Positions 21,437-32,720 of a stretch of DNA of 64,000 nucleotides are shown here, piece by piece; position 1 is the first letter of the stretch, and each line of letters opens with the position of its first letter. The notes under the pieces were generated by a model. That model made no database searches. It was not told where the DNA came from and worked only from the letters and a program-made list of their open reading frames with translations. Location of the stretch: the NCBI RefSeq assembly GCF_036178145.1, contig NZ_CP108067.1, positions 3,410,001 through 3,474,000 on the forward strand, written 5' to 3'. The DNA comes from Streptomyces sp. NBC_00273. Lineage in GTDB: Bacteria; Actinomycetota; Actinomycetes; Streptomycetales; Streptomycetaceae. The position numbers were made by a program, and so were the translations under genes.

Positions 21437-21745
21437 TTATCCGTGCCGTACTACTTCTCTTACGGTGTGCCCGGCCTCACCGGCCACGGCTTTGCGCAGG
21501 TTCTCCGTGTCGAGCGCTCCGGCGGACCGAAGGGCCCGGGGGAACGCACGGCGGCGGATCGCCTGGTCGAGGCAGACCGCGGCGGGGTGCACGTAAGCAC
21601 CCCGTCCCGGCCGCGTACCGCGTGGATCGGGGACGCATGCGTCCCCGTCCGCGACGACGCGCAGCAGATCGTTCTTGGCCGCTCGCTCCCGACACCCCAC
21701 ACAGGTGCGTTCGGGGCATGCGCGGGCTTGCGTCCGGCCAGACAC
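21437..21745 (-). CDS. ylxR: YlxR-family (DUF448) RNA-binding protein
   Basis: YlxR proteins are small, basic, RNA-binding-like proteins encoded between nusA and infB. The signature [20 protein letters not shown] is clear, followed by GRGAYVHP. The start was placed at the GTG at 21745 (about 102 residues) because the family is about 90-100 residues and GGGGAGG lies upstream; the longer ORF from 21853 adds 36 residues with no family similarity. In other bacteria YlxR affects transcription of many genes and may bind RNase P; its role here is inferred. Confidence 0.9.
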   Translation of the reverse strand: MSGRTQARACPERTCVGCRERAAKNDLLRVVADGDACVPDPRGTRPGRGAYVHPAAVCLDQAIRRRAFPRALRSAGALDTENLRKAVAGEAGHTVREVVRHG

Positions 21746-21860
21746 GCCTAAGTCTACCTCCCCGCACCGGCCTCTCTCCCGACAAGTGGCGGGGGAAAGA
21801 TCGAACGGCTGTCGTGTTGTCTTGTATCCGCTGCCGGAGCAGCGGCCGTGCACCCTGTCT

Positions 21861-21884
21861 ACCGTCCGGGGAAGCCCGGACGGT
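21861..21884. terminator. Hairpin between nusA and ylxR
   Basis: A perfect 10-bp stem (21861-21870 with 21875-21884) has a GAAG loop just after the nusA stop on the minus strand. In this cluster it is more likely an attenuator or processing site than a full stop. Confidence 0.6.
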
Positions 21885-21890
21885 ACCGGT

Positions 21891-22901
21891 TTATTCCCCG
21901 CCCCGGCTCCGGTCGGCGTCCGGGGACGCCTCGGTGTCGGGACGGATGTCGATGCGCCAGCCGGTGAGCCGCGCGGCGAGGCGGGCGTTCTGGCCCTCCT
22001 TGCCGATGGCCAGCGACAGCTGGTAGTCCGGGACGGTCACCCGGGCGGACCGGGAGTCCCAGTCGACGACCTCGACCTTGCTCACCCGGGCGGGTGACAG
22101 CGCGTTCGCGACCATCTCCGCCGGGTCGTCCGACCAGTCGACGATGTCGATCTTCTCGCCGTGCAGTTCGGCCATCACGTTGCGCACGCGGCTGCCCATC
22201 GGGCCGATGCAGGCGCCCTTCGGGTTCAGACCCGAACGGGTGGACCGGACGGCGATCTTGGTGCGGTGACCGGCCTCACGGGCGATCGCCGAGATCTCGA
22301 CGCTGCCGTCGGCGATCTCCGGGACCTCCAGCGAGAAGAGCTTCTTCACGAGGTTGGGGTGGGTGCGCGAGAGGGTCACGGACGGACCGCGGACACCCTT
22401 CGCCACCCGCACGACGTACGCCTTCAGGCGCAGACCGTGCGTGTACTCCTCGCCGGGGACCTGCTCCTGCACGGGCAGGATGGCTTCCAGCTTGCCGATG
22501 TCGACGAGGACGTTCTTGGGGTCCTTGCCCTGCTGGACGACGCCGGTGATGACGTCGCCCTCGCGGCCGGCGAACTCGCCGAAGGTCAGGTCGTCCTCGG
22601 CGTCGCGCAGACGCTGCAGGATCACCTGCTTGGCGGTCGTCGCGGCGATCCGGCCGAAGTCCGACGGGGTGTCGTCGAACTCCTTGGGCTCCTGGCCCTC
22701 TTCGAGATCCCTCGGGTCTTCCGTCGCCCACACGACCACGTGACCGTTGGTGCGGTCCAGCACGACGCGAGCGCGGCGGAAGCTCCCCTCGGTCCGGTGG
22801 TACGCGATGAGGAGGGCCGACTCGATCGCCTCGACGAGCAGGTCGAAGGAGATCTCCTTCTCCCGGACCAGACCCCGCAGGGCACTCATGTCGATGTCCA
22901 C
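21891..22901 (-). CDS. nusA: Transcription termination/antitermination factor NusA
   Basis: NusA binds RNA polymerase and controls pausing, termination and antitermination. The 336-residue protein has the N-terminal RNAP-binding domain, an S1 domain ([22 protein letters not shown]) and two KH domains ([18 protein letters not shown] and [18 protein letters not shown]). It lacks the C-terminal acidic repeats found in enterobacterial NusA, as in other actinobacteria. It lies 2 bp after rimP and is the second gene of the classic rimP-nusA-ylxR-infB operon. Confidence 0.98.
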   Translation of the reverse strand: MDIDMSALRGLVREKEISFDLLVEAIESALLIAYHRTEGSFRRARVVLDRTNGHVVVWATEDPRDLEEGQEPKEFDDTPSDFGRIAATTAKQVILQRLRDAEDDLTFGEFAGREGDVITGVVQQGKDPKNVLVDIGKLEAILPVQEQVPGEEYTHGLRLKAYVVRVAKGVRGPSVTLSRTHPNLVKKLFSLEVPEIADGSVEISAIAREAGHRTKIAVRSTRSGLNPKGACIGPMGSRVRNVMAELHGEKIDIVDWSDDPAEMVANALSPARVSKVEVVDWDSRSARVTVPDYQLSLAIGKEGQNARLAARLTGWRIDIRPDTEASPDADRSRGGE

Positions 22902-22903
22902 GG

Positions 22904-23416
22904 CTACGCCTCCTCTTCCTTCTTGTCCTTGCGGTTGAACTCGATCTCGACACGCGCCTTGGCGATGTCGGTGAATGCAATGCGCCGGGCGGTCGCCTTG
23001 CGGCCCTTCACGCCCGGTACTTCGAGGTCCAGGCCCTCGTCGTCGACGTCGAGGATCCGGGCGACCAGTTCCCCGGCGCCCTTCTCGTCCTCGGCGGACA
23101 GCTGGAACTTCACGAGGCGACCGATGGCCCGTACGTAGTGACGGTGCTCGGTCAGCGGGCGGTCGGCGCCCGGCGAGCTGACTTCGAGGACGTACTCGTC
23201 CTCACCCATCACATCGGTTTCGTCGAGCTTGTCGGAGACCTCGCGGCTCAGCTCGGCACACGCGTCCAGCTCCACGCCCTCGTCGGAGTCCACGATGATC
23301 CGCAGCATCCGGCGCTTGCCCGCCCGCGACATCTCGATCTCTTCGAGGTCCAGGCCCTTGGCGGCGACGAGCGGCTCCAGCAGTTCGCGCAGCCTGTCGC
23401 TCTGGGTGGTGCTCAT
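22904..23416 (-). CDS. rimP: Ribosome maturation factor RimP
   Basis: RimP is needed for 30S subunit assembly. The 170-residue product shows the two-domain pattern: an N-terminal alpha/beta domain with [29 protein letters not shown] and an SPGADRPL motif, then an Sm-like domain. An acidic-basic tail ends in KKEEEA. It starts with ATG at 23416 and is the first gene of the cluster; the promoter must lie in the 167-bp gap to the divergent lipoprotein gene. NusA starts 2 bp after its stop. Confidence 0.97.
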   Translation of the reverse strand: MSTTQSDRLRELLEPLVAAKGLDLEEIEMSRAGKRRMLRIIVDSDEGVELDACAELSREVSDKLDETDVMGEDEYVLEVSSPGADRPLTEHRHYVRAIGRLVKFQLSAEDEKGAGELVARILDVDDEGLDLEVPGVKGRKATARRIAFTDIAKARVEIEFNRKDKKEEEA

Positions 23417-23583
23417 CCGGGTGACTCCTCGGCCGCGTGTGCTGTTGTGGTTTCCGTCGTGCGTCAGGTCAAAGGGTATCCGGTGTCGGAGGGTGTTGCC
23501 GTCCGCCCTGTGGACAGGGCCCCGGGTACCGTGATCACACCCTGCCCCGCCATCAGCACCGTCATCACCCGGAGGACGTCGTC

Positions 23584-24126
23584 GTGTCCTGGACTCTGCC
23601 TTCGAGACCCTCGCGCAGGACCCTGCTCGCCGGTGCGGCCGGCGCGGCCGGCGCCGCGCTGCTGACCGGATGCTCCGACAGCCTCCCGACCGGCGCCTCC
23701 TTCACGATTCCACTCGAACGGCGGATGCGGGAGACGGCCGTTCGTGACAGCACGCGACTGCTGGAACGTTACGACACCACGGCGGCCGCCCATCCGGCCC
23801 TGGCCGCGCGGCTCGCTCCGCTGCGCGCCGCCGTCGCCGCCCACGCCGCGGCCCTGTCCCCCACCCGTTCGGCCCCGCCGTCCCCCTCCCCGTCCCCCTC
23901 CGGCGGTACGGGGGCCGCCGCGCCCGCGGCGAGCGGCGAACCGGTGTCGCCGAAGCCCGACGAGGCCCTGACCGCGCTCGCGGACGCCGAGCGGAGACTG
24001 TCCGAGTCCCGGACCATCGACCTGGCCGGGGCCCCCGGGGAGCTGGCCCGGCTGCTGGCGTCGGTGGCCGCCTGCGGCGCCGTACACGCGTACCTGCTGA
24101 CCTCGACCCCCGGAGCCACCTCGTGA
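23584..24126 (+). CDS. Probable Tat-exported lipoprotein, unknown function
   Basis: The 180-residue protein starts with a signal sequence that has a twin-arginine pair (SRRTLL) and a lipobox (LLTGC), so it is most likely lipidated and held on the outer face of the membrane. The mature part is helical and Ala-rich, with a Ser/Pro linker (PSPSPSPSGG). No enzyme motif is seen. The GTG at 23584 was chosen because it puts the signal sequence at the N-terminus; the long leader in the same frame is Cys-rich and unlikely. Its stop overlaps the start of the DUF4439 gene, so the two are coupled and may form a pair. Confidence 0.85.
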   Translation: MSWTLPSRPSRRTLLAGAAGAAGAALLTGCSDSLPTGASFTIPLERRMRETAVRDSTRLLERYDTTAAAHPALAARLAPLRAAVAAHAAALSPTRSAPPSPSPSPSGGTGAAAPAASGEPVSPKPDEALTALADAERRLSESRTIDLAGAPGELARLLASVAACGAVHAYLLTSTPGATS

Positions 24127-24590
24127 AGCCCGAACCCTCCCCCGCCGGCCGGGTCCTGGAAGCCGCCCAGGCCGCGCTCGCCGCCGAACACGCGGCCGCG
24201 TACGGCTACGGGGTGATCGGTGCCCGGTCCGCCGGCGCCCGCGCCGCACAGGCCCGGGAGTCGTACGGCGGCCACCTCGCGCGGCGCGACGCGCTCGCCC
24301 GGACCGTACGGGAGCTGGGCGGCGCGCCCCGGCCCGCGGAGGCCGCGTACGCCCTGCCGTTCGAGGTGCGCGGCCCGGCCGACGCCGAGCGGCTGGCCGC
24401 CGAGATCGAGGACCGGGTGGCCGGCGCGTACTCCGATCTGGTGCGCGCGGCGGAGGGTCCGCTGCGCCGCGAGGCGGCCGACGCGCTGAGCGCGGCGGCA
24501 GTGCGCGCGGCACGCTGGCGTGGTGTCGGCGTAGCCTTCCCTGGGCTCACGGAACGCGCTGACGAGGCGCAACGGGCCCAGCACAGCTGA
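24123..24590 (+). CDS. DUF4439 ferritin-like protein
   Basis: The 155-residue protein has the DUF4439 pattern: an early AEHAAAYGYGVIGAR helix with Glu and His and a later RDALARTV helix, which together resemble a ferritin-like four-helix bundle. The metal-binding role is a family-level inference. It begins with a GTG that overlaps the stop codon of the preceding lipoprotein by four bases (GTGA). There is no signal peptide. Many actinobacteria encode this pair next to rimP, so the arrangement is conserved, but the function is not established. Confidence 0.85.
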   Translation: MKPEPSPAGRVLEAAQAALAAEHAAAYGYGVIGARSAGARAAQARESYGGHLARRDALARTVRELGGAPRPAEAAYALPFEVRGPADAERLAAEIEDRVAGAYSDLVRAAEGPLRREAADALSAAAVRAARWRGVGVAFPGLTERADEAQRAQHS

Positions 24591-24606
24591 AAGGGACCAC
24601 GCACGC

Positions 24607-25509
24607 ATGGCTTTCGAACCGCCGCAGCGGCTTGTACGGGCGCTCGGCGAGATGCCGGAAACGGCGCAGGACACGGACTGGCTGGGGCAGTTGCCCCGAC
24701 TCACCGAGGCCGCGCTGTCCCGGCGCGGGGTGGAGGCCCGGCGGGTGCAGGCTCCGGGCGGCCGCAGCAGTCTGGTGGTCCTCGTCACGTACGCCGACGG
24801 GACCCCGGCCGCGCTGAAACTGGCGCCGCCGCACGCCCGGCCCGACCGCGAGCTGGCCGCGCTGGCCCACTGGGGCGGTTTCGGGGCCGTACGGGTCCTC
24901 GACACGCGGCATCACGACGACGACGGGGCGCTGCTGCTGGAGCGGCTGCACCCCGAGGTGTCCCTGCGCTCGCTGCCGGAGGCGAAGGCCCTGCTGGAGG
25001 CGAGCGGCACGCTGCGCAGGCTGTGGGTGGCGCCGCCGGCCGGGCACGGGTGGGAGACGGTGGCGGAGCGCACCGAAGGGCAGTCGGCGGCCCTGCGGGC
25101 GGCCCCGGCGGAGACCCGGACCCTGGCGGACACGGCGCTGGCGATGCGGGCGGAGCTGGTGGCGGCCCCGTCGGAGGAGCTGCTGCTGCACGGGAACTTC
25201 CGCCAGGGCAAGGTACTGGCGGGCGAGCGGGCCCCGTGGCTGACGGTGGGTCCCGATCCACTGGTCGGCGAGCGGGCGTACGACCTGGCGCGGCTGGTCC
25301 GGGACCGGCTGGAGGACCTGGTGGCTTCTTCGGCGGGGGCGGCGGGAGCCCGGCGCCGGGTGAACAAGCTGGCGGACGCACTGGATGTGGACCGGGAGCG
25401 GCTGCGGGGCTGGACGGTGTTCCGGGCGGTGGAGTCGGGCAACCGCGCACTGGCCGCCGGGCGGCGCCGGGACGCGGAGCTGCTGCTGGAGTTCGCGGCC
25501 TGGTTGTAG
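24607..25509 (+). CDS. Aminoglycoside phosphotransferase-like protein, probable pseudokinase
   Basis: The 300-residue protein follows the aminoglycoside/streptomycin phosphotransferase fold. ATP-side features are present: Lys71 (AALKLAP), Glu82 and a hinge-like LLLERL. The catalytic loop reads HGNFRQGKVL (195-204) where active relatives read HGD followed by N five residues on, so the base Asp is Asn197 and the metal Asn is Lys202. The metal-binding Asp of the usual IDP motif is Gly215 (TVGPDPLVG). GERAYDLARL after it is still conserved. It is therefore most likely catalytically dead and may bind a nucleotide or ligand. It starts 16 bp after the DUF4439 gene and is probably in that operon. Confidence 0.85.
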   Translation: MAFEPPQRLVRALGEMPETAQDTDWLGQLPRLTEAALSRRGVEARRVQAPGGRSSLVVLVTYADGTPAALKLAPPHARPDRELAALAHWGGFGAVRVLDTRHHDDDGALLLERLHPEVSLRSLPEAKALLEASGTLRRLWVAPPAGHGWETVAERTEGQSAALRAAPAETRTLADTALAMRAELVAAPSEELLLHGNFRQGKVLAGERAPWLTVGPDPLVGERAYDLARLVRDRLEDLVASSAGAAGARRRVNKLADALDVDRERLRGWTVFRAVESGNRALAAGRRRDAELLLEFAAWL

Positions 25510-25551
25510 GGCATACCGTAGTTAGGTAGGTATGTCCGGCAGGGGGCCGTC

Positions 25552-26514
25552 ATGGTCGAAGAACTGCTGACAGCGGCCATCGCCACGGGTGTGGGCGTCG
25601 CGGTCTACGTGGGCGCCGCGGCCCGGGTGGTGAAGCAGTACGAGCGGGGCTTGGTCTTCCGCTTCGGCAGGCTGCGCGAGGAGGTCCGCGGGCCCGGTTT
25701 CACGACGATCGTTCCCTTCGTGGAACGGCTCCGCAAGGTGAACATGCAGATCGTGACGCTGCCGGTGCCCGCGCAGGAGGGCATCACCCGGGACAACGTC
25801 ACGGTGCGGGTGGACGCGGTCGTGTACTTCAAGGTCGTCGACCCGGCGAGCGCGATCGTGGCGGTGGAGGACTACCGCTTCGCCGTCTCGCAGATGGCGC
25901 AGACCTCGCTCAGGTCGATCATCGGAAAGTCGGACCTGGACGATCTGCTGTCCAACCGGGAGATGCTCAACCAGGGCCTGGAGCTGATGATCGACAGTCC
26001 GGCGGTGGGCTGGGGCGTGCAGATCGACCGGGTCGAGATCAAGGACGTCTCGCTGCCGGAGACGATGAAGCGGTCGATGGCCCGGCAGGCGGAGGCGGAC
26101 CGTGAGCGCCGGGCCCGTGTGATCAACGCGGACGCGGAGCTCCAGGCCTCGCACAAGCTCGCCGAGGCGGCGGAGGTCATGTCGGAACAGCCGGCGGCGT
26201 TGCAGTTGCGCCTGCTGCACACGATCGTGGCGGTCGCCGCCGAGAAGAACTCCACGCTGGTGCTGCCGTTCCCGGTGGAGCTGTTGCGCTTCCTCGAGCG
26301 CTCGGCCCCTCCGCCTGCGGCGGCGCCCGCGCGGCAGGAACCGGCCCCGGCCGGCCCGGCTTCCGAAGGCCCCGGGCCGGCCGAGGTCGACGGAGCCCCG
26401 GCTCCGGACGCGCTCGACGGGGCGCCGGCCCCGGATGCGCTCGACGGCTCGGTGGACGGGCTGATGCTGGACGCGCCGCCGCCGGAGCACGAACGGGACG
26501 GGCTGCGCGAGTAG
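25552..26514 (+). CDS. Slipin, SPFH/band 7 membrane protein
   Basis: The 320-residue protein has an N-terminal hydrophobic anchor (about residues 5-25) followed by a full SPFH/band 7 domain (ERGLVFRFGRLREEVRGPGF, then NVTVRVDAVVYFKVVDP and SLRSIIGKSDLDDLL). A helical region rich in Arg, Glu and Ala comes next, and a disordered Pro/Ala tail contains two copies of APAPDALDG. Slipins assemble as rings on membranes and organise lipids or proteases; a NfeD-type partner, common for this family, is not next to it. It is convergent with proS. Confidence 0.92.
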   Translation: MVEELLTAAIATGVGVAVYVGAAARVVKQYERGLVFRFGRLREEVRGPGFTTIVPFVERLRKVNMQIVTLPVPAQEGITRDNVTVRVDAVVYFKVVDPASAIVAVEDYRFAVSQMAQTSLRSIIGKSDLDDLLSNREMLNQGLELMIDSPAVGWGVQIDRVEIKDVSLPETMKRSMARQAEADRERRARVINADAELQASHKLAEAAEVMSEQPAALQLRLLHTIVAVAAEKNSTLVLPFPVELLRFLERSAPPPAAAPARQEPAPAGPASEGPGPAEVDGAPAPDALDGAPAPDALDGSVDGLMLDAPPPEHERDGLRE

Positions 26515-26562
26515 CCGCTGCGCGGGGCCGTCCCCGACCCGCCCTTCCACCGTTCCCCGGGG

Positions 26563-26610
26563 CCCCGTGCCCCGTGCCCCGTGCCCCGCGCCTCAAGCGC
26601 CGGCGGGGCT
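26563..26610. repeat. Short CCCCGTG tandem repeat and GC-rich tail between the slipin gene and proS
   Basis: Near 26563-26588 the heptamer CCCCGTG recurs several times in tandem. Next comes CGCCTCAAGCGCCGGCGGGG, which resembles a short sequence that recurs in many Streptomyces intergenic regions. It lies in the 147-bp gap between the convergent slipin and proS genes. Confidence 0.5.
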
Positions 26611-26661
26611 AAAATGTGCGGGGTGCGGGACCGGGCCCCGGGAAGACGGGCCGCGGCCGGG

Positions 26662-28365
26662 CTACGACGTCAGGCGGGCGAGGGCTTCGGCCGTCGGAAG
26701 TTCCTCGCGGGTGCCCGAGGCTCGGTGCTGGAGTTCGACGATCCCGTCGGCGGAGCGGCGGCCCGCCACCAGGATCCACGGCACGCCGATCAGTTCCGCG
26801 TCCGTGAGCTTCACGCCGGGCGACAGGCCGGGACGGTCGTCCAGCAGCACCCGCAGACCCGCCGCGGCCAGGGCCGTGGCCGCCTCCTCCGCCAGTGCGA
26901 GCGGCACCGCCTTGCCCGCCGCCACCACGTGCACGTCGGCCGGAGCCACCGCCGCGGGCCAGCACAGGCCGCGCTCGTCCGCCGTCTGCTCGGCCAGCGC
27001 CGCCACCGCGCGGGAGACGCCGATGCCGTACGAGCCCATCGTGACCCGGACCGGCTTGCCCTCGCGGCCGAGGACGTCCAGCCCGAAGGCGTCCGCGTAC
27101 TTGCGGCCCAGCTGGAAGATGTGCCCGATCTCGATGGCCCGGTCGAGCTTCAGGCCCGCCCCGCAGGACGGGCAGGGGTCGCCCGGCTCCACGACCACCA
27201 CGTCCAGGTACCGGTCGACCTCGAAGTCCCGCCCGCAGACCACGTTCCGGGCGTGCGTGTCCGCCCGGTTGGCCCCCGTCACCCACGACGTGCCGGGCGC
27301 GACCCGCGGGTCGGCCAGGTAGCGGACCTTCTCCAGACCCTGCGGGCCCACGTAGCCGCGCACCAGGTCCGGGCGGCCCTCGAAGTCCTCGGCCGTCACC
27401 AGCTCCACCACCGCCGGGGCCAGGTGCTCGCCCAGCTTGCCGAGGTCCACCTCCCGGTCCCCCGGCACGCCCACGGCCGTGATCTCGCCGTCGACCTTGA
27501 CCAGGAGGTTCTTCAGCGTCGCCGAGGCGGGTACGCCCAGGTGCGCGGCCAGGGTCTCGATCGTCGGGGTGTCCGGGGTGTCCACCTCCTCCAGCGCCGG
27601 GTGTTCTGCGGAGACGGCGGCGGGGGCGAGGGCGAAGGTCACGGCTTCCGTGTTGGCCGCGTAGTCGCACGAGGGGCAGTCCACGAAGGTGTCCTCGCCC
27701 GCCTCGGCCGGGGCCAGGAACTCCTCCGACGCCGAGCCGCCCATGGCGCCCGACACGGCGGACACGATCCGGTGGTCGAGGCCGAGCCGCTCGAAGATGC
27801 GGACGTACGCCTCGCGGTGGAGCCGGTAGGACTCCTCCAGCCCCTCGTCGGACACGTCGAAGGAGTACGAGTCCTTCATCTGGAACTCGCGCCCGCGCAG
27901 CACCCCGGACCGGGGCCGCGCCTCGTCGCGGTACTTGGTCTGGATCTGGTACAGCATGACCGGCAGGTCCTTGTAGGAGGCGCACTGGTCCTTCACCACG
28001 AGGGTGAAGATCTCCTCGTGCGTCGGCCCGAGCAGGTAGTCCGCGCCCTTGCGGTCCTTGAGCCGGAACAGCAGGTCCCCGTACTCCGACCAGCGTCCGC
28101 TGACCTCGTACGGCTCCTTCGGCAGCAGGGCCGGGAGCAGCACCTCCTGGGCCCCGATCGCGTCCATCTCCTCGCGTACGACGCGCGAGACGTTGTCCAG
28201 GACCCGCTTGCCGAGCGGCAGCCACGTCCACACCCCGGCGGAGCTGCGCCGGACGTAACCGGCGCGGACCAGGAGCCGGTGGCTGAGGGTTTCGGCGTCG
28301 GCCGGGTCCTCGCGGAGGGTCTTGGCCATGAGGCGGGACATGCGCTGCACGTGTTGCGTAGACAT
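26662..28365 (-). CDS. proS: Prolyl-tRNA synthetase (bacterial type with editing domain)
   Basis: ProS charges tRNA-Pro in the cytoplasm. The 567-residue protein matches the bacterial-type enzyme. It has the class II catalytic core with [21 protein letters not shown] and [10 protein letters not shown] (motif 2 region), then an inserted YbaK-like editing domain (about residues 230-380) that clears Ala-tRNA-Pro, then motif 3 ([17 protein letters not shown]) and the anticodon-binding domain. It starts with ATG at 28365. No T-box leader is visible in the short upstream gap. Confidence 0.97.
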   Translation of the reverse strand: MSTQHVQRMSRLMAKTLREDPADAETLSHRLLVRAGYVRRSSAGVWTWLPLGKRVLDNVSRVVREEMDAIGAQEVLLPALLPKEPYEVSGRWSEYGDLLFRLKDRKGADYLLGPTHEEIFTLVVKDQCASYKDLPVMLYQIQTKYRDEARPRSGVLRGREFQMKDSYSFDVSDEGLEESYRLHREAYVRIFERLGLDHRIVSAVSGAMGGSASEEFLAPAEAGEDTFVDCPSCDYAANTEAVTFALAPAAVSAEHPALEEVDTPDTPTIETLAAHLGVPASATLKNLLVKVDGEITAVGVPGDREVDLGKLGEHLAPAVVELVTAEDFEGRPDLVRGYVGPQGLEKVRYLADPRVAPGTSWVTGANRADTHARNVVCGRDFEVDRYLDVVVVEPGDPCPSCGAGLKLDRAIEIGHIFQLGRKYADAFGLDVLGREGKPVRVTMGSYGIGVSRAVAALAEQTADERGLCWPAAVAPADVHVVAAGKAVPLALAEEAATALAAAGLRVLLDDRPGLSPGVKLTDAELIGVPWILVAGRRSADGIVELQHRASGTREELPTAEALARLTS

Positions 28366-28406
28366 GTCGGGAGATTACCGGGGCCCCGCGGCCCGCGGTA
28401 CCGGTT

Positions 28407-28949
28407 TCAGGGCCTGGTCAGGGGCAGGGTGGCGCCCATGACGGCGTACGGCATGCTCGCGCTCGGGAAGTGGACCTGGCGGGCGAGGTCGCTGTAGCCG
28501 AGGGCCCGGTAGAGGCCGCGGGCGGGGCTCTCGGTGTCGATGGCGGAGAGGATCGAGCGGGGTTCGGCAGCGTCGTCGGTGATGCCGGTGATGAGGGCGC
28601 GGCCGACGCCGTGGCCCTGGAAGCCGGGGTGGACGTGCAGCTCGGTGATCACGAAGGATCCGTCGAGCCAGTCCTCGTACCCGCCGGCCCGCAGGTAGGG
28701 CTCGACGATGGTGGACCACCAGTGGGTGCGGTCGTTCGGCATCCCGTACACGAATCCGGTGAGCGCGCCGTCCTCGGCGAACGCCCCGAGGGCGCGGGCG
28801 CCGCGGCAGGTCATGTGGCGCTGGACGATGTACCGCCGGATGCCGACCTCCTCCTCGCTGAGGCCGAAGGCGACGGCCTGCACGCGCAGGGCCTCGTCCA
28901 CGCGGGCGGCGAGGTCGAGGGGACCGATGCGGACTCCGGAAGGCAGCAT
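28407..28949 (-). CDS. GNAT-family acetyltransferase
   Basis: The 180-residue protein has the GNAT core with the acetyl-CoA pyrophosphate loop HPGFQGHGVGRALI (Q-x-x-G-x-G/A pattern) and a late LYRALGYS segment. The substrate is unknown. It starts with ATG at 28949, 87 bp downstream of a second GNAT gene and 42 bp upstream of proS on the same strand, so it may be transcribed with proS. Clustering of these GNAT genes with proS and ispG is typical of Streptomyces. Confidence 0.85.
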   Translation of the reverse strand: MLPSGVRIGPLDLAARVDEALRVQAVAFGLSEEEVGIRRYIVQRHMTCRGARALGAFAEDGALTGFVYGMPNDRTHWWSTIVEPYLRAGGYEDWLDGSFVITELHVHPGFQGHGVGRALITGITDDAAEPRSILSAIDTESPARGLYRALGYSDLARQVHFPSASMPYAVMGATLPLTRP

Positions 28950-29037
28950 GCGGCGACCTTACTTCGCGGTACGGGGCTGCCGGAATGCCATAGCCGAGGT
29001 CCGTGGCCCGACTGTTCGGGTCGGGTGCGGCCGGACG

Positions 29038-29883
29038 TCAGAAGAGCACGCTCATGAACGCGCCGACCTCGCGGAAGCCCACGCGCCGGTAGGCCGCCCG
29101 CGCGGCGGTGTTGAAGTCGTTCACGTACAGGCTGACCACGGGAGCCACGTCCCGCAGCGCGTATGCGACGACGGCGGCCATCCCGGTCTCCGAGTGGCCG
29201 AGGCCGCGGAACTCGGGGTCCACCCACACGCCCTGGATCTGGCAGGCGCGGGCGGTGGCGGCGCCGATCTCTGCCTTGAAGACGACCTTGCCGTCGTCGA
29301 CGCGGGCGAAGGAGCGGCCGCTGGCGACGAGTTCGGCAACGCGGGCCTGGTAGAGCAGTCCGCCGTCACCGGCCATCGGCGAGATGCCGACCTCCTCGGT
29401 GAACATCGCGACGCAGGCGGGCATGATCAGGTCCATCTCGTCCTTGCGGATCCGGCGGACCTGCGCGTCGGCCTCGACCGTGGTGGACGGGCGCTCGATG
29501 ACCATGAGCGGCTGGTGGGAGCGGATCTCGCGGGCCGGGCCCCAGCTGGGCTCCAGGAGCTGCCACAGCAGCCGGGTGGCCTCGGCGGGGCCGACGATGG
29601 AGGAGCAGCGGCGGCCGGTGCGGCGGGCCCGGTCGGCGAAGGCGCGTACGGCGTCGGGTCCGGCGCAGACGGGGACCAGGTTGGCGCCCGCGTAGCAGAG
29701 CGAGCGGAGCTCGCCGTCGGCGTACCAGCCCCACATCTCGCCGCCCAGGCGCCAGGGGTCGAGTCCGGCGACCTGGACCCGGGAGGTGACGAAGGCGTTC
29801 TCGACCGGCTCGCGTCCGAGGATTTCCATCGCGGCGTCGAGATCACTGGGCTCAAGGACCCGGGTGGTGGTCTGCGTCAACAC
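29038..29883 (-). CDS. DUF4081-GNAT acetyltransferase
   Basis: The 281-residue protein has an N-terminal DUF4081-like domain (EPSDLDAAMEILGREPVENAFVT to about residue 120) and a C-terminal GNAT domain (VWVDPEFRGLGHSETGMAAVV). The RGLGHS loop deviates from the usual second glycine, so the acetyl-CoA loop is slightly unusual. The GTG at 29883 was chosen because GGTGAGG lies upstream and VLTQTTTRVLEPSD is the family N-terminus. It lies downstream of ispG on the same strand. The substrate is unknown. Confidence 0.85.
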   Translation of the reverse strand: MLTQTTTRVLEPSDLDAAMEILGREPVENAFVTSRVQVAGLDPWRLGGEMWGWYADGELRSLCYAGANLVPVCAGPDAVRAFADRARRTGRRCSSIVGPAEATRLLWQLLEPSWGPAREIRSHQPLMVIERPSTTVEADAQVRRIRKDEMDLIMPACVAMFTEEVGISPMAGDGGLLYQARVAELVASGRSFARVDDGKVVFKAEIGAATARACQIQGVWVDPEFRGLGHSETGMAAVVAYALRDVAPVVSLYVNDFNTAARAAYRRVGFREVGAFMSVLF

Positions 29884-30086
29884 TGGGGCCTCACCATGCA
29901 AGTCTGCTGATCTCCGCACTGTACCCGGCGGGGCCCGGGGATGCCGCGTCCGAGGTCGCGAAAGAGCCCCGGACCGCCCCCCGAACTGCGGGAACGGTGC
30001 CGGGGCCACTGACGAAGCCCGCACCGGGCACGCACGCCGACACGAGCCGGCAACCGGCGCCCCACGGGCGAGCCGAGCCGGGAAGG

Positions 30087-31244
<1,158 letters not shown>

Positions 31245-31360
31245 CTGCTGTGCAACCCCAAGGTGTGGATCAAGGTCCCGAGATCGGCGGGCTCCAGGCT
31301 TCGAGATTACGCCAACCAAGGCGCGGCCCGTGCATCCGAGGGGTGCGCCACCCGAACGTA

Positions 31361-31391
31361 GGGAGCCGGGCACGATCCGTGCCCGGCTCCC
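31361..31391. terminator. Terminator hairpin between rseP and ispG
   Basis: A perfect 14-bp stem (31361-31374 with 31378-31391) with a 3-nt loop lies just after the rseP stop on the minus strand. Confidence 0.85.
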
Positions 31392-31418
31392 GTGCTGCTG
31401 GGGCAGAGCCCCCGCAAA

Positions 31419-32720
31419 CTAGGTGATCTTGATCGGGTTGACCACGTCCGCCACCATCACCAGCAGGGTGAAGCAGATGAACAGGCCTGCGACCACGTAG
31501 GCGACGGGCATCAGCTTCGCCACGTCGAACGGGCCGGGGTCGGGGCGCCGGAAGATCCTTGCGACGGTGCGCCGGACCGACTCCCACAGCGCGCCGGCGA
31601 TGTGTCCGCCGTCGAGCGGGAGCAGCGGCAACATGTTGAACAGGAACAGCGACAGGTTGAAGCCGGCCAGCAGGTTGAGGAAGAAGACCAGCTGGTGCTG
31701 GGCGGGGATGTCGAGGGTGAAGATCTCCCCGCTGACCCGCGCCGCGCCGACGACGCCCATCGGGCTGTCCTGCTTGCGCTCGGCTCCGTTGAAGGCCGCG
31801 TTCCACAGGTCGGGGACCTTGGTCGGGAGTTTGACCAGCGACTGGACGCCGGCCTGCATCATCTCGCCCATGCGGTCGACGGACTGGCCGAAGGACTGCG
31901 GGACGTAGCCGGAGGCGGGGGCGAAGCCGAGGAAGCCCGCGGTGACGTACTCGTCCTTGACGTACCGGCCGCTGCCGTCCGTCTTGGCGACCTTGTTCTC
32001 GATCAGGTTCGCCTTGAGGTCCACGCGCTGTCCGGCCCGCTCCACCGTGATCGTGGCGGGGCCGACGGTGGCGCGGATGTTCTTCTGCAGGGCGGACCAG
32101 TCGCCGACCGATCGGCCGTTGAAGGCGACGATCTTGTCGCCCGCGTTGAGGCCCGCGGCCTTGGCGGGGGCGGCCGGGTCGCCGGGGGCGCACTTGTCGC
32201 GCTTCTCGCTCTGCTGGATGACGCAGTCCGAGACGGTGGCGACCGAGGTGGTCTGGGTGTTGAGCCCGAAGGTCATCAGGGTCGTGAGGAAGATCGCCAC
32301 GGCCAGGATCAGGTTCATGAACGGCCCGGCGAACATCACGATCACGCGCTTCCACGGCTTGCGCGTGTAGAAGAGCCGGCTCTCGTCCCCGGGCTGGAGC
32401 TCCTCGTACGCGGCCGAGCGCGCGTCCTCGATCATCGACCGGAACGGCGAGGTGGAGCGTGCGGTGACCTTGCCGTCCTCGCCGGGCGGGAACATCCCGA
32501 TCATGCGGATGTAGCCGCCCATGGGGATGGCCTTGATCCCGTACTCGGTCTCGCCCTTCCTCCGCGACCAGATGGTCGGCCCGAAGCCCACCATGTACTG
32601 CGGCACGCGAATGCCGAAGATCTTGGCCGTGGAGAGGTGCCCCAGCTCGTGCCAGGCGATGGAGACCAGCAGGCCGACCGCGAAGACCACGACCCCGAGC
32701 ACCGTCATCAGTAGTGTCAT
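31419..32720 (-). CDS. rseP: Site-2 zinc metalloprotease (RseP/Rip family)
   Basis: This M50 intramembrane protease cleaves membrane-bound anti-sigma factors and signal-peptide remnants. The 433-residue protein has the zinc motif HELGH at residues 24-28 in the first membrane helix, a central PDZ domain that contains an unusual Cys-bearing insertion ([17 protein letters not shown]), the third motif [12 protein letters not shown], and further membrane helices near the C-terminus. It overlaps the dxr stop by four bases (ATGA), so translation is coupled, an arrangement conserved in actinobacteria. Confidence 0.95.
   Translation of the reverse strand: MTLLMTVLGVVVFAVGLLVSIAWHELGHLSTAKIFGIRVPQYMVGFGPTIWSRRKGETEYGIKAIPMGGYIRMIGMFPPGEDGKVTARSTSPFRSMIEDARSAAYEELQPGDESRLFYTRKPWKRVIVMFAGPFMNLILAVAIFLTTLMTFGLNTQTTSVATVSDCVIQQSEKRDKCAPGDPAAPAKAAGLNAGDKIVAFNGRSVGDWSALQKNIRATVGPATITVERAGQRVDLKANLIENKVAKTDGSGRYVKDEYVTAGFLGFAPASGYVPQSFGQSVDRMGEMMQAGVQSLVKLPTKVPDLWNAAFNGAERKQDSPMGVVGAARVSGEIFTLDIPAQHQLVFFLNLLAGFNLSLFLFNMLPLLPLDGGHIAGALWESVRRTVARIFRRPDPGPFDVAKLMPVAYVVAGLFICFTLLVMVADVVNPIKIT

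Noticed and set aside
28366..28406. T-box leader for proS
   Set aside because: The gap is only 41 bp and lacks the T-box motif and stem I features.
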